Source: a bacterium (GTDB lineage Bacteria > Acidobacteriota > HRBIN11 > JAKEFK01). From it: 33,842 nt of DNA. The stretch is taken from the NCBI GenBank assembly GCA_022616075.1, contig JAKEFK010000257.1, positions 1-33,842 on the forward strand, in the 5' to 3' direction. The position numbers and the translations under genes were made by a program. Every line of letters starts with the position of its first letter. Within the stretch, counting starts at the first letter, position 1. Positions 24,456 through 32,802 of this stretch are shown here, piece by piece. Under the pieces are notes generated by a model that saw only the letters and a program-made list of their open reading frames with translations, ran no database searches and had not been told where the DNA came from.

Positions 24456-26061
24456 GCCTTTCACGCAGATCCTTCCTTGAAGGATTCAGTTTTATCGCAT
24501 CTTTAAGAATAGGTATTGCTTCGTCGTAGTAACCAAGCTTCACGCATGCATCGGTCATCATGGAGACAAGCTGCATCGATTCCCGGCGGTGCGGATAAGC
24601 TTCCCGGAAATAGGACAACGCCTGCTCCAGTCTTCCCTGTGAGTAACGGATCATTCCTAATCCAGTCTTCGAATCGATTAGATCAGGATCCAGGAGCAAA
24701 CCCTTGCTAAAGGCATCCTCAGCAGCATGTAGATTTCCTTTGCGCAAATAGCAAATTCCCAGACCGCTGTAAGTCTGTGGAATAGAACGATTCAATCGCG
24801 TGACAAACGCGTATTCCTGAATCGCAAGATCGTACACACCTTCCTGGATGTACGCGCCTGCCAGATTCAAATGCGGACGAATCTTGCGTGGTGATTTCGT
24901 TGTCGCGTCATACCATAAAGAAAGTTCACTGTTCCAAATCTTATTCCTTTGAAATGTAGCAAATGAATAAAAAATGATCAGCACGCAAACGGCGATTTTG
25001 GCGACAGGATTCCTGGTTACCGTTTCAAAAGCAAGATACGAAATCAGAACGCAAAAGCCGAACAAACTGATGTACGCGCGGTGTTCGGCCATGAAATCAG
25101 CGAGCGGTATCAGAGAGGAAGATGACAGCAGATTCAGAAAAAACCAGGTGCCCCAAAAACACAGGATCGGCTGCGTTTTCCTGAATCTCCAAAGCCAGAA
25201 CACAACGAAGGCGAGCATGACCAGCGCCGTCCAGAAAGCGGGATCCATAAGATTCGTTGCCTGAACGTCGCGGTCAATGTTCAAAGAAACCGGCCAGAGA
25301 GCGAGATACAAGTATCGAAACCACACTATGATTTCGGTAGTAACCCAGGTGAAGAAGGGATGCGGAAATTTCTCAGCAGAGTAAGAATAAACATAAATTC
25401 GCAACGCGCCGCCTAACAACACAAACGCCAGCGTGCCCAGGTGAAACATCCTGTGTTTTCGAACAGAGTCTTTGCCAAAAAAGAGCGCATTGTAAAGAAG
25501 GGCCGCCAGAGGGATCAGCGCGCCGTCTTCTTTCGTGAGAAGAGCGCAAAGTAAGAAAAGGGAAAAAAATAGCAGCGATGACAACTTCCCTTTTCTGAAA
25601 TAAGAATCGATAAAAAGCAGGGCCGCAAAATAGAAAACCGCACAAAGCAAAATCGTGCGGCTGGAGATATAGGTTACGGCTTCCGTAGTCAAGGGATGAA
25701 CGGCTATCAACAACACAGCAGCAGCCACAAAAAGGTGATTGCGAGACTCTCTTTGAAGAAGGAAATAAAACAGAACCACAGCCAGAAAATGACAGAGGAG
25801 ATTAAACGCGTGATAGGTGAATGGGTCTGATCTCCCAATCTTGTAATTTCCTGCAAAAGTGGCGATCAGAAGCGGGCGAAACGGTTCTGAGGAAAAAATC
25901 CCGGACCAATTGGTGAGGTCCCGCAAAGAGAAATTGAAGCGGATTACTCTGAGATCATCGAAGTGAAACGGAACAGAAAAACTATTGGAGTAAGCGAGCA
26001 GACAGAAGCCCGCCAGAATGGACAGAACTATCGTGGTCCTTTTCCCTTTTCCCTCGCCCAC
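24415..26061 (-). CDS. TMTC-like membrane glycosyltransferase (GT-C) with TPR tail
   Basis: The protein has 548 residues. About ten hydrophobic segments fill residues 10-390. The first periplasmic loop has F-H-F-D-D (32-36), the acidic motif of GT-C transferases that use lipid-linked sugars. A-E-H-R-A-Y-I-S in the middle is characteristic of TMTC/DUF1736-like proteins. The last 150 residues hold about four tetratricopeptide repeats (A-G-A-Y-I-Q-E-G, L-G-I-C-Y-L-R-K-G, L-G-M-I-R-Y-S-Q-G). Predicted role: transfer of a sugar to exported proteins, perhaps the pilins or other surface proteins encoded nearby (inference). The start is GTG, since no ATG precedes the first segment. The 3' end overlaps the PilX-type gene by 41 bases. 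Confidence 0.8.
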   Translation of the reverse strand: MGEGKGKRTTIVLSILAGFCLLAYSNSFSVPFHFDDLRVIRFNFSLRDLTNWSGIFSSEPFRPLLIATFAGNYKIGRSDPFTYHAFNLLCHFLAVVLFYFLLQRESRNHLFVAAAVLLIAVHPLTTEAVTYISSRTILLCAVFYFAALLFIDSYFRKGKLSSLLFFSLFLLCALLTKEDGALIPLAALLYNALFFGKDSVRKHRMFHLGTLAFVLLGGALRIYVYSYSAEKFPHPFFTWVTTEIIVWFRYLYLALWPVSLNIDRDVQATNLMDPAFWTALVMLAFVVFWLWRFRKTQPILCFWGTWFFLNLLSSSSLIPLADFMAEHRAYISLFGFCVLISYLAFETVTRNPVAKIAVCVLIIFYSFATFQRNKIWNSELSLWYDATTKSPRKIRPHLNLAGAYIQEGVYDLAIQEYAFVTRLNRSIPQTYSGLGICYLRKGNLHAAEDAFSKGLLLDPDLIDSKTGLGMIRYSQGRLEQALSYFREAYPHRRESMQLVSMMTDACVKLGYYDEAIPILKDAIKLNPSRKDLRERLTFLQNRPTSTTE

Positions 26062-26089
26062 CAGGAATTATCGTACCACGTATGCTTTT

Positions 26090-27682
26090 TCAATTCGTGT
26101 TGAGGATGATCGATGTGGTATACGGATCTTGATCCGCTTTTTTGCCGGTGCTGTTGCCAAGGCGAATATCCGGCCAGACGGGATGGGCAACACCATCTGA
26201 ATCCGTTGCAATTCCAATGTAATCACCAATGAATTGCGAACATTCCGGATGGCGAAAAAGATTTCCCCTTCCCGGCTTCGATTTTTTTGTGCTGATTCTC
26301 ACAGGTACTGTCCACGTTGCTCCATGATCCTCCGAAGCTGTCGCATAAGCATGATACGAATTACCCGAAACGCCGTAATGATTCAAATAGGCAACGTGAA
26401 CGAAACCTTTCGAGGCACTCACCCATGGAAAAAACTGATCGGAGGGGCCGTCATCAATGATCACCGGTGAAGACCAGGTTTTGCCAAGGTCCGGGGACCG
26501 GATGTAAAGAATATCGGAGTCCTTTCCGTTCCATTCATTCCACACAACGTGTAGTTCCTTACCATCCAAAGCAAAGGAAGGGAGAGTGGGAGTTCGAAAA
26601 CTACCCCAGCTCAAATTTTGCGGAAGTATGTCTATAGAAGCGATGATTCGAGTCGGGCCAAATTGTGACGCACCCGAAGTTTTTACTACGTAGGACAAGC
26701 GCGCAGTTGCGTTATCATAATTGATCCAGACGACATGCAGTTTGCCTTTTCCGTCTACATGAGCAACGGATCCTTGATTGAGTATTTGATCCGTGATCGC
26801 CCGTGGTGAACTCCATGTTCTACCACCGTCCGAGGTTCGTGAATAGACTACTGTAGAAGATGCTTGGCGAAATTCAGTCCAGGTTACGTAAGCGATTTTG
26901 CCTTTCTTTGGATGAGCGGCAATCCAGGGTTTGTCGTTGAAAAGCGCCTCACCTTCTATGCTTGAAGTTTGCACAACGTAAGTCGTCTTCCACGTCTCAC
27001 CGCCATCAGTGGAACGACTCACAGCAACACTGTTTGCATCATCAGTTCTGTTAAAAGCAATATTCGAATACCAAAAAATGTTATTCGGTCCGGATGCAAT
27101 CGCTGGATCTCCTGCCGTTTGATAAGGGCCTGGATTTTCAGTATTCGCTTGAACCAGTCCTGGAAGCAATCCGGTAGTCCATGTCAGGCCACCGTCGGTG
27201 CTCCTGAAATAACCACCGGAACCGTCATAACGATTACTGACTGGGTTATAAAGACGGTAGTCATTGGCGCCGATAATCAGATTCAAAGGGTCTTTCCGGT
27301 TGATGGCTATGGAAAACTCATTTTGAGCTGTATGTTTTGTGGGATTGCACTCAGCCGTAGCTAATCCATTAATAAATTCCTGAGTGAATGGATCAGAAGA
27401 TCCGATAACATTAACATTGGCACCAATTAAAAGAGAAGCAGATGAGCGATCCACGTTTTGGTACTGGTTTTTTTGTAATGTAAACAGCGTTGCACCTGCA
27501 TCGCCTCGATTCTCCAGAACTAATCCTGACGCGTAAAATGGAAGTTTGCGATTTTCTTCTGGGCTCACTTCGGAGATGATAGTGAGCGAAAAAACAAACA
27601 TCAGAAAACCGGAGTATCGTGGGCATCTCGCCTGCGGAACCCTGAGCAGACGGGACGTCCGCGCTACTTTGATTCTCTTCAT
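26090..27682 (-). CDS. Secreted BNR/Asp-box (sialidase-fold) protein with repeat-derived N-terminus
   Basis: The protein has 530 residues. Five Asp boxes of the S-x-D-x-G-x-x-W type are visible: S-T-D-G-G-L-T-W (161-168), S-T-D-G-G-E-T-W (224-231), T-S-D-G-G-R-T-W (283-290), then S-P-D-L-G-K-T-W and S-E-D-H-G-A-T-W. This indicates a six-bladed sialidase-type propeller, but the catalytic Arg triad cannot be assigned, so the enzymatic role is unproven. The signal peptide is odd: residues 5-24 (K-V-A-R-T-S-R-L-L onward) are encoded by an AAAGTAGCGCGG repeat and provide the basic n-region before F-L-M-F-V-F-S-L-T-I-I. ATG 27682 has AAGGA upstream. It is divergent from the SET-domain gene, 47 bases away. 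Confidence 0.83.
   Translation of the reverse strand: MKRIKVARTSRLLRVPQARCPRYSGFLMFVFSLTIISEVSPEENRKLPFYASGLVLENRGDAGATLFTLQKNQYQNVDRSSASLLIGANVNVIGSSDPFTQEFINGLATAECNPTKHTAQNEFSIAINRKDPLNLIIGANDYRLYNPVSNRYDGSGGYFRSTDGGLTWTTGLLPGLVQANTENPGPYQTAGDPAIASGPNNIFWYSNIAFNRTDDANSVAVSRSTDGGETWKTTYVVQTSSIEGEALFNDKPWIAAHPKKGKIAYVTWTEFRQASSTVVYSRTSDGGRTWSSPRAITDQILNQGSVAHVDGKGKLHVVWINYDNATARLSYVVKTSGASQFGPTRIIASIDILPQNLSWGSFRTPTLPSFALDGKELHVVWNEWNGKDSDILYIRSPDLGKTWSSPVIIDDGPSDQFFPWVSASKGFVHVAYLNHYGVSGNSYHAYATASEDHGATWTVPVRISTKKSKPGRGNLFRHPECSQFIGDYIGIATDSDGVAHPVWPDIRLGNSTGKKADQDPYTTSIILNTN
27613..27670. repeat. AAAGTAGCGCGG repeat translated in the BNR protein's signal peptide
   Basis: The copy reads AGTATCGTGGGCATCTCGCC on the left and GGGACGTCCGCGCTACTTT on the right. 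It is somewhat diverged on the left side. It lies wholly inside the 5' end of the BNR gene. Confidence 0.8.
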
Positions 27683-27729
27683 ATGTTTTCCTTTATGAGG
27701 AAGTGCTACATATATAAGAGGTCAAGAAA

Positions 27730-28236
27730 TTGCAAAAACATTCGTACATTTCACCAAAGGCAGCTATAAAAGAGAGCGCTATTCACGGAAAAGGGCTTTT
27801 TGCAAAGAAAGCAATCGCAAAAGGTGAAATTGTTTGCATCAAGGGCGGCTACATCTACGATCGTGAAGTGCTGCAGTCCATGCCCGACTGGTATCGCGCC
27901 GCAGAGATTTCCATTGCTGACAATCTTTTCATCGGACCGTTGCGTGAAGAAGAAAGAGCAGGAAGCATGATTTTCAGCAATCATTCCTGCGACCCAAACA
28001 TCGGCGTTCAGGGACAAATTGTTTTTGTGGCGATGCGCGATATCCAACCGGGTGAAGAGCTAACGCATGACTGGGCAACCACAGACGATGATGATTACGA
28101 GATGGAATGCAACTGCGGAGCGAGCGGTTGCAGAAAGATCATCACCGGCAAAGACTGGCAGAGAAAAGATTTACAGGAAAAATACCGCGGCTACATGTCG
28201 TGGTATCTGGAAAGAAAAATAAATCGTGGATCGTAA
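27730..28236 (+). CDS. SET-domain protein (putative protein lysine methyltransferase)
   Basis: The protein has 168 residues and is almost only a SET domain. It has G-K-G-L-F-A-K-K-A-I-A-K-G-E (20-33), the AdoMet-binding N-H-S-C-D-P-N (84-90), G-E-E-L-T-H-D-W-A (108-116) and a post-SET zinc cluster C-N-C-G-A-S-G-C (127-134) that with C87 could bind one zinc. SET enzymes methylate lysines using AdoMet. The usual Tyr-rich end (T-Y/F-D-Y) is T-H-D-W here, so the catalytic Tyr may be replaced or supplied elsewhere. The TTG start has AGAGG 8 bases upstream. The substrate is unknown. The stop TAA lies within the following repeat. Confidence 0.85.
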   Translation: MQKHSYISPKAAIKESAIHGKGLFAKKAIAKGEIVCIKGGYIYDREVLQSMPDWYRAAEISIADNLFIGPLREEERAGSMIFSNHSCDPNIGVQGQIVFVAMRDIQPGEELTHDWATTDDDDYEMECNCGASGCRKIITGKDWQRKDLQEKYRGYMSWYLERKINRGS

Positions 28237-28322
28237 TCGTAATCATGATCGTAATCGTAATCGTTGATCATGACCCAACGAAATAGGAATTACGATTACG
28301 ATCAAGATTAAGATCCACGATT
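28222..28322. repeat. Inverted repeat of ATCGTAATC words between convergent genes
   Basis: AATCGTGGATC (28222-28232) and GATCCACGATT (28312-28322) form 11-bp arms. Inside, the word ATCGTA is repeated several times on the left and its complement on the right. The TAA at 28234-28236 (SET gene) lies in the repeat, and the opposing gene's TAA (28321-28323) lies on its edge. A strong bidirectional stem-loop could end both transcripts. Confidence 0.8.
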
Positions 28323-28980
28323 ATTGGTATTGAATCTCTTTCAAATTCAATACCATCGTGAACGAAACAGGTCCTTGCGATAGTCGCTCTTCTTTTTGCA
28401 CCTGCTTGATCATGCCGAGGCCTGGGGCGTACCAGAGTTGATTGTCAATTCGGAATTCGGGCGCGCCGTTTGAGGGTGGCACAGTCCCTGACATGTGAAT
28501 CTTCAAGCACTTGGCAAAGACGCCCGCCGGGACCGAAACAATTTCGTCTTCACTAATGATCGCAGCATCCAGCATGACGCCAAGTTTTTTCCCGTTGACC
28601 ATCTCAAATCCCGAGGATTTTTGTTTCCAGTGCGCGCCGGGCAGGACAGGATACTTGATGAGATATTGAATCGGATTCATCACAACAGGCTTTTTCTGTG
28701 AACCATTCTGATTCGCGTAATAGTAAATTCCTGTTTCATCATCTGCGATAAATGTCACGCCGGCCAGCCTTCCATCAATGTAACGGCCTTCCGGTATTAC
28801 CGTTTTTCCCTGCACGATGGCTGCTCCCAGGTGAACGATCGTTGCGGAAAGAATCTGTTCCTGCACCGGATTAGTGGGCGCTTTCTGTGTAGCTTTGATC
28901 TGATAGACGTAGCGCGCCCCTTCCATTAATGGATAGTAATTGGATTGCCCTGTTGAATGAAAACAGAACCAAAAGGCCAT
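28321..28980 (-). CDS. Secreted hypothetical protein
   Basis: The protein has 219 residues from ATG 28980. The only N-terminal signal is a short hydrophobic stretch (M-A-F-W-F-C-F-H-S-T-G-Q-S). The frame stays open 51 bases upstream and there reads R-R-Q-V-L-L-T-V-L before the ATG, which would make a much better signal peptide, but it has no ATG, GTG or TTG. The body is beta-rich, with Y-Y-P-L-M-E-G-A-R-Y-V-Y at the start and L-W-Y-A-P-G-L-G-M-I-K near the end. This pattern is common in small secreted proteins of unknown function with a lipocalin- or LolA-like fold. A strong sigma-70 promoter precedes it. Confidence 0.7.
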   Translation of the reverse strand: MAFWFCFHSTGQSNYYPLMEGARYVYQIKATQKAPTNPVQEQILSATIVHLGAAIVQGKTVIPEGRYIDGRLAGVTFIADDETGIYYYANQNGSQKKPVVMNPIQYLIKYPVLPGAHWKQKSSGFEMVNGKKLGVMLDAAIISEDEIVSVPAGVFAKCLKIHMSGTVPPSNGAPEFRIDNQLWYAPGLGMIKQVQKEERLSQGPVSFTMVLNLKEIQYQ

Positions 28981-29033
28981 CAGGACTGTAAGTAAAACTT
29001 GCCTGCGAATCTGAAAATCTCCAGTGACCGAAT

Positions 29034-29064
29034 ACTATAGCAGAATTGGCAGGCCTTGTGTCAA
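29034..29064 (-). promoter_or_regulatory. Sigma-70 promoter of the 28321-28980 gene
   Basis: The minus strand has TTGACA (29059-29064), a 19-base spacer and TATAGT (29034-29039) preceded by TGC, an extended -10. The expected start is near 29027, about 47 bases before ATG 28980. The spacer is long, but the extended -10 compensates. Confidence 0.6.
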
Positions 29065-29073
29065 GTTTTTTTG

Positions 29074-29496
29074 TCAGCCCAACCGCGCTTCCATCGAAAT
29101 GTTGGTATTTAACAGTCTCGAAATAGGACAGCCGGCTTTTGCAGCATTCGCGGCTTCCTCAAACTTTGCCTGATCTGCGCCGGGAATCTTTGCCGAGACA
29201 TCCAGATGAATCGATGTCACAGTCCAGCCGGCCTCCAGCTTTTCCATCGTCAGCGTTGCCGCCGTTTTGATGCTCTCCGCCGTCATTCCGCGGTTTCCCA
29301 GTTGACCGGAAAGCGCCATCGTGAAACAACCTGCGTGGGCCGCGGCAATCAACTCCTCTGGATTCGTTCCAGGTTGATCTTCAAAACGAGTCGTAAACGA
29401 GTAAGGAGTATTGGACAAAACTCCACTTCCCGTTGCAACTGTTCCTTTTCCATCTTTCAACCCACCATGCCATTCAGCACTTGCTTTTCGTTGCAT
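29074..29496 (-). CDS. osmC: OsmC-family peroxiredoxin (organic hydroperoxide reductase)
   Basis: The protein has 140 residues, the normal OsmC length. It carries the redox cysteines C57 (A-G-C-F-T-M-A-L) and C123 (A-G-C-P-I-S-R-L-L), close to C59 and C125 of the E. coli enzyme. It also has the helix N-P-E-E-L-I-A-A-A-H. It should reduce organic hydroperoxides, acting as a dimer in the cytoplasm. AAGGAGGAG lies directly before the ATG. The gene is likely a single unit between two secreted-protein genes. Assignment to OsmC rather than Ohr rests on M-x-R-K-A-x-A-x-W and the overall pattern. Confidence 0.93.
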   Translation of the reverse strand: MQRKASAEWHGGLKDGKGTVATGSGVLSNTPYSFTTRFEDQPGTNPEELIAAAHAGCFTMALSGQLGNRGMTAESIKTAATLTMEKLEAGWTVTSIHLDVSAKIPGADQAKFEEAANAAKAGCPISRLLNTNISMEARLG

Positions 29497-29550
29497 ATCT
29501 CCTCCTTTTGATTCGATTGTTAAATATTAATTCCCAGAAGGAGAAAATTC

Positions 29551-29577
29551 ACCACGGAGTCTTCGTGACTCCGTGGT
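29551..29577. terminator. Perfect 11-bp hairpin between two minus-strand genes
   Basis: ACCACGGAGTC-TTCGT-GACTCCGTGGT has no mismatch. It follows the stop of the gene ending at 29590 and precedes OsmC. On the minus strand the stem is followed by GAATTTTC, a weak T run. It could be a terminator or a small CACGGAGT-type repeat; the same word also occurs at 20221. Confidence 0.5.
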
Positions 29578-29589
29578 AAAAACTAGTTG

Positions 29590-30036
29590 TCAATTGCACT
29601 CGATCGAGCGTTCGGCGCCATGCGTAATCACGTAGAAGTGAATCGCGTAGGTTTCAACGGGGAAAATATCGGGCAGATAATCCACATCCATGTGTTGAAT
29701 CGGAACTTCGCGCCCGTGGTAGATGAACTTGAGATTTTTCCACGATGACTGTTTTTCGAGGTCTTCTTTCGCAAACACATACTCGATGGAAGTGAGTTGG
29801 CCATTGTAAACGGTATAGATCGGACCCACTGGAAATTGCTCCAGATCCTTCAGTTTTGCGAAATGCTCCCCCTGGTGGGGAAAACATTCCGTGATTTTTA
29901 CTACACCCTTTGGTTCAACCCAGGCGAGAGGCAAAGCTTCGAAACGTTCCGGCGGTGGCTCAGAGGATGCAATTCCTGTGAAAAGAATCCCTGCAAGAAT
30001 CAATATCCCAATTGTTGCTCTTTTAAACTGCGTCAT
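29590..30036 (-). CDS. Secreted DUF5602-like protein
   Basis: The protein has 148 residues from ATG 30036 (M-T-Q-F-K-R-A-T-I-G), with AAGGAG 8 bases upstream. A longer frame to 30123 lacks such a signal. Residues 1-26 form a Sec signal peptide. The body has F-P-H-Q-G-E-H-F-A (compare M-G-E-H-W), G-P-I-Y-T-V-Y-N-G, an E-Y-V-F-A-K-E-D-L helix and a final H-M-D-V-D-Y-L-P with H-F-Y-V-I-T-H-G. This His-containing pattern resembles DUF5602-type proteins. Metal binding by the His residues is possible but not shown. It follows the kinase gene on the same strand at 90 bases. Confidence 0.65.
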   Translation of the reverse strand: MTQFKRATIGILILAGILFTGIASSEPPPERFEALPLAWVEPKGVVKITECFPHQGEHFAKLKDLEQFPVGPIYTVYNGQLTSIEYVFAKEDLEKQSSWKNLKFIYHGREVPIQHMDVDYLPDIFPVETYAIHFYVITHGAERSIECN

Positions 30037-30126
30037 TTTGTTCTCCTTTTTTTGTAATTCACTTCCCATCGGCTCTTCTTGTAGAAATAGACGCAGTCGC
30101 CGCCTGGTTTCTCTCGCAGCCAAAAC

Positions 30127-31748
30127 TTATTCTTCCAGGAATGCTCTTTGAAATAGGGGTTTTCCTGCTGTGGAAATGCGGAAAGCGTAAATTGCCAGTG
30201 TGCCCAAAACCAGGATTTCACCTACAAGATTTTGAGCGTACCAGGCAGATAAATTAGTGGTAAGGGGGAAGAAAATCACGACATGAAAAAAGAAAAGCAA
30301 AGAGATGACAGCGAGAATTCCAGATCTTATGATGACATAAGCCACCGTTCCACCAAGGAATAAGCCACCCAGCCAGCTTACGGGATCATATTCGATCATT
30401 GCAAGCGTACCAATCAAAGCGAGGAGCCCAATACCTGCAATAGCGCCAGCACGGTGGTTTCGGAAAAGGACCATACAGAAAAGGACCAAAAAGCTCCACA
30501 AGAATCCCTGGACAAGACCAGCGCTGATTTGATCTAAGAGAGCAGGCACCAAGTCACGAATTTGATACCCCATCACAGGAACCAATGGTAAATTCGGCAC
30601 TCTTCCCACCCACTCAGGCAACGCGGCGGCTAGTTGAATACCCAAAGCTATCAAAGCCCCCAAAAAAGCTCCGATCAAAATGTCGCGCCCGACCAGTGGA
30701 TCGCGAAAATTTCCGGCCAACAAACGGCTCCAGGAAATGATCCATTTCGGACGCCGTCGGCGCATGATCGGTTCAAGAGCAAGGTACAAAATTCCAAGCA
30801 GGCAGGACCAGAAAAGCGCTGACTGCAGTCCCCTGAGGAGCAAATCCAGTTCATTTACTAGATCCGCATGAGAAGTCTTAAACAGCCACCAGATCATTCG
30901 CGACACAAACAAAAATAGAACAAGACGAAACGCTCCCTTTCCATCTCCTCTACCGGCACGTAGATTGCGAAATGCAAAATAGGAACTCGCGATCAGTACC
31001 GCAAACAGCACAGAGAAAAGCATCACCGCAGCGACCGCACTGCCTAAGGCTACTGGAGCTTCAAAATGATCCTTCATCCATGGTCCGTAGATCTGGAAAA
31101 ATACTGCCTTACTCCTGTAGGCAGCCATTCTAATTTCGAGGGTAAGGTCCGGCCATTCGTCAAAAAAGCCGCGCATAACAAGCTTGTCGTCGCTTGGTGC
31201 AAGAGGAGTCCACCCCGATTCGACAGATTTGAAATTAGCCAGATTCAAACCAGCTTCGTCAAGTAGTAGTGACCAATCCATTTTTTTCGATGCAGATTGC
31301 GGAAGATCCTCTTGTCTGGGGGACCACTTCAACATCACCAATCTGCCTTGAGTGTCCATCATCAACAGGATCGCTCCCGGCGTTTCGCGAATAGGATCAA
31401 CGCTTGTTACACGAATTGCTTGTTTTGGTACGAGAGGAAATGCGCTTTGGCGTACCCAGAAGCGCATAACGGGCGGATGTCCGCTGGATAGTTTTCTCCA
31501 ATTCGCCAGTTTCCGATTTCGCGCATATGTGAAAAAATCATAATCCACAGAAAAGCCGTCCGCGGAGTATTCCGGGGTCGAGTATCCAAGCTTTTTCAAG
31601 ATTTCCTGCGCGCGCTCCTTCAAAACTTCAGGAGATTTTGAAAATGGAATAAACGCGTGAAGTTCAAGTGGCTCTGAAATAACAACGCAAAGGGAAAAAA
31701 GCAAAATGGTAGAGATCAACAATGCAAAAGCGGTACGTGGCTGCAGGC
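30127..31748 (-). pseudogene. Membrane tail of the Ser/Thr kinase, separated by a one-base frameshift
   Basis: Meaningful sequence starts near 31746 with L-Q-P-R-T-A-F-A-L-L-I-S-T-I-L, a membrane helix. Next come a periplasmic region (about 200 residues, with S-P-E-V-L-K-E-R-A-Q-E-I-L-K-K-L-G-Y) and about nine further membrane helices ending at residue 539. The segment S-P-E-V-L-x-E-R-A-x-x-I-L-x-x-L-G-Y is typical of the C-terminal part of Acidobacteriota zinc-ribbon kinases. The frame is open back to 31893, but that part overlaps the kinase in the wrong frame. Adding one G to AAGGAAGCC near 31748 joins both into one protein of about 880 residues. Function: membrane-anchored receptor part, ligand unknown. 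Confidence 0.75.
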
Positions 31749-32774
31749 TTCCTTGGTGGCGGCAGCGGCAACCATTTCCGGAGAAGGCGTTTCGACGGCA
31801 GCAAGCGCAGCAGCAATCGGATCGCCACCGGGAAGAGCGGCCGCTACTTGCAGCGCGCCTGCCGGGCGTTTCAACGGATCTTTGTCCAAACATCTGAGGA
31901 TCACTCGTTCAATCATTACGTCCAATTCTTTTACGTGAGCAGAGGGATTTGTTGGCGCGGTCTGCTCTTTGAGTTTGATGAGCTCACTCAGTGTCGAGGC
32001 TTCATAAGCGCGCTTACCAGTGAATAGCTCATATAGAACCAATCCCAATGAGTAGATATCACTTCGGACAGTTACTTCTTTTCCTGAGATCTGCTCCGGA
32101 GCCATGTAAGCGGGGGTTCCTGCGTATAATTCGCTGCTATGAAATTCCGAAGAGAGTCCGGCCAATCCGAAATCTGTGATTCTCGCTTTACCACGCCCAT
32201 CGATCATGATGTTTGCAGGCTTCAGATCCCGATGCAGAACGTTGTTATCGTGAGCGGCAGCCAGACCGGCGCAAATCTGGCGGGAGAGTTCCAACGCTTT
32301 TTCAACCGGTAATCGTCCGATCCGTCTGATAAGCGAAGCCAGATCTTCCCCATCCACATATTCCATCGTAATAAAATGGAGACCTTCCGCATCAACGATA
32401 TCGAAAACGCGGCAGACGTTCGGATGTGAAACATGACGCGCGGTTCGTACTTCGCGATGAAAGCTCGCAAGTGCGGCCCCGTCCGAGGTGAGGGCTTCAG
32501 GCAAAAACTTTAGTGCGACAGCATGTCCCAGCTTCAAATCTTCTGCGTGGTAAACTTCGCCCATTCCTCCTTTGCCAAGACGACCTGTAATTCGATAACG
32601 TCCGGCCAGAACAGTCCCTGCAGTAAAACGCCCGGAATCTAATACGTTAGTAGAAGGAAGGGGATTCGCCTGAACAATGGCCGTTGGCATTTGTGAACTG
32701 TCTGTCGAAGCACCGCAAACAGGACATTTCAGTGTGCTTTTTGAGATAGGAGCGGCGCAAACAGAGCACTTCAT
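31716..32774 (-). CDS. Zinc-ribbon Ser/Thr protein kinase (catalytic part)
   Basis: The protein has 352 residues as read. A zinc ribbon (C3, C6, C17, C20) is followed by a complete PknB-type kinase domain (about 60-315). Key elements are the glycine loop L-G-K-G-G-M-G-E-V-Y (66-75), ATP-binding K89, catalytic loop H-R-D-L-K-P-A-N (181-188), D-F-G (201-203) and A-P-E (225-227). All catalytic residues are present, so it should be active on Ser/Thr. The last nine residues after K-E-A are out of frame; intact relatives continue into a membrane region, here found at 30127-31748. FHA proteins such as the activator at 3062 are typical readers of such kinases. No good ribosome binding site is seen. 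Confidence 0.9.
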   Translation of the reverse strand: MKCSVCAAPISKSTLKCPVCGASTDSSQMPTAIVQANPLPSTNVLDSGRFTAGTVLAGRYRITGRLGKGGMGEVYHAEDLKLGHAVALKFLPEALTSDGAALASFHREVRTARHVSHPNVCRVFDIVDAEGLHFITMEYVDGEDLASLIRRIGRLPVEKALELSRQICAGLAAAHDNNVLHRDLKPANIMIDGRGKARITDFGLAGLSSEFHSSELYAGTPAYMAPEQISGKEVTVRSDIYSLGLVLYELFTGKRAYEASTLSELIKLKEQTAPTNPSAHVKELDVMIERVILRCLDKDPLKRPAGALQVAAALPGGDPIAAALAAVETPSPEMVAAAATKEACSHVPLLHC

Positions 32775-32787
32775 GGTATTGCGCCAT

Positions 32788-32796
32788 ATTGTATCA
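32788..32796 (-). promoter_or_regulatory. Possible extended -10 promoter of the kinase gene
   Basis: TGATACAAT on the minus strand fits TGnTATAAT with one mismatch. No -35 box is visible, because a repeat lies there. Transcription would start only about 7-8 bases before the ATG, making an almost leaderless mRNA. Confidence 0.3.
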
Positions 32797-32802
32797 GAGG
32801 AA

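Noticed and set aside
31741-31755. Programmed ribosomal frameshift in the kinase gene
   Set aside because: No slippery heptamer or downstream structure is evident at AAGGAAGCC; a simple missing base explains it better.
31749-31893. N-terminal 48 residues (R- and C-rich) of the membrane-tail ORF
   Set aside because: They are the shadow of the kinase C-terminus in another frame; the true sequence begins with the membrane helix near 31746.
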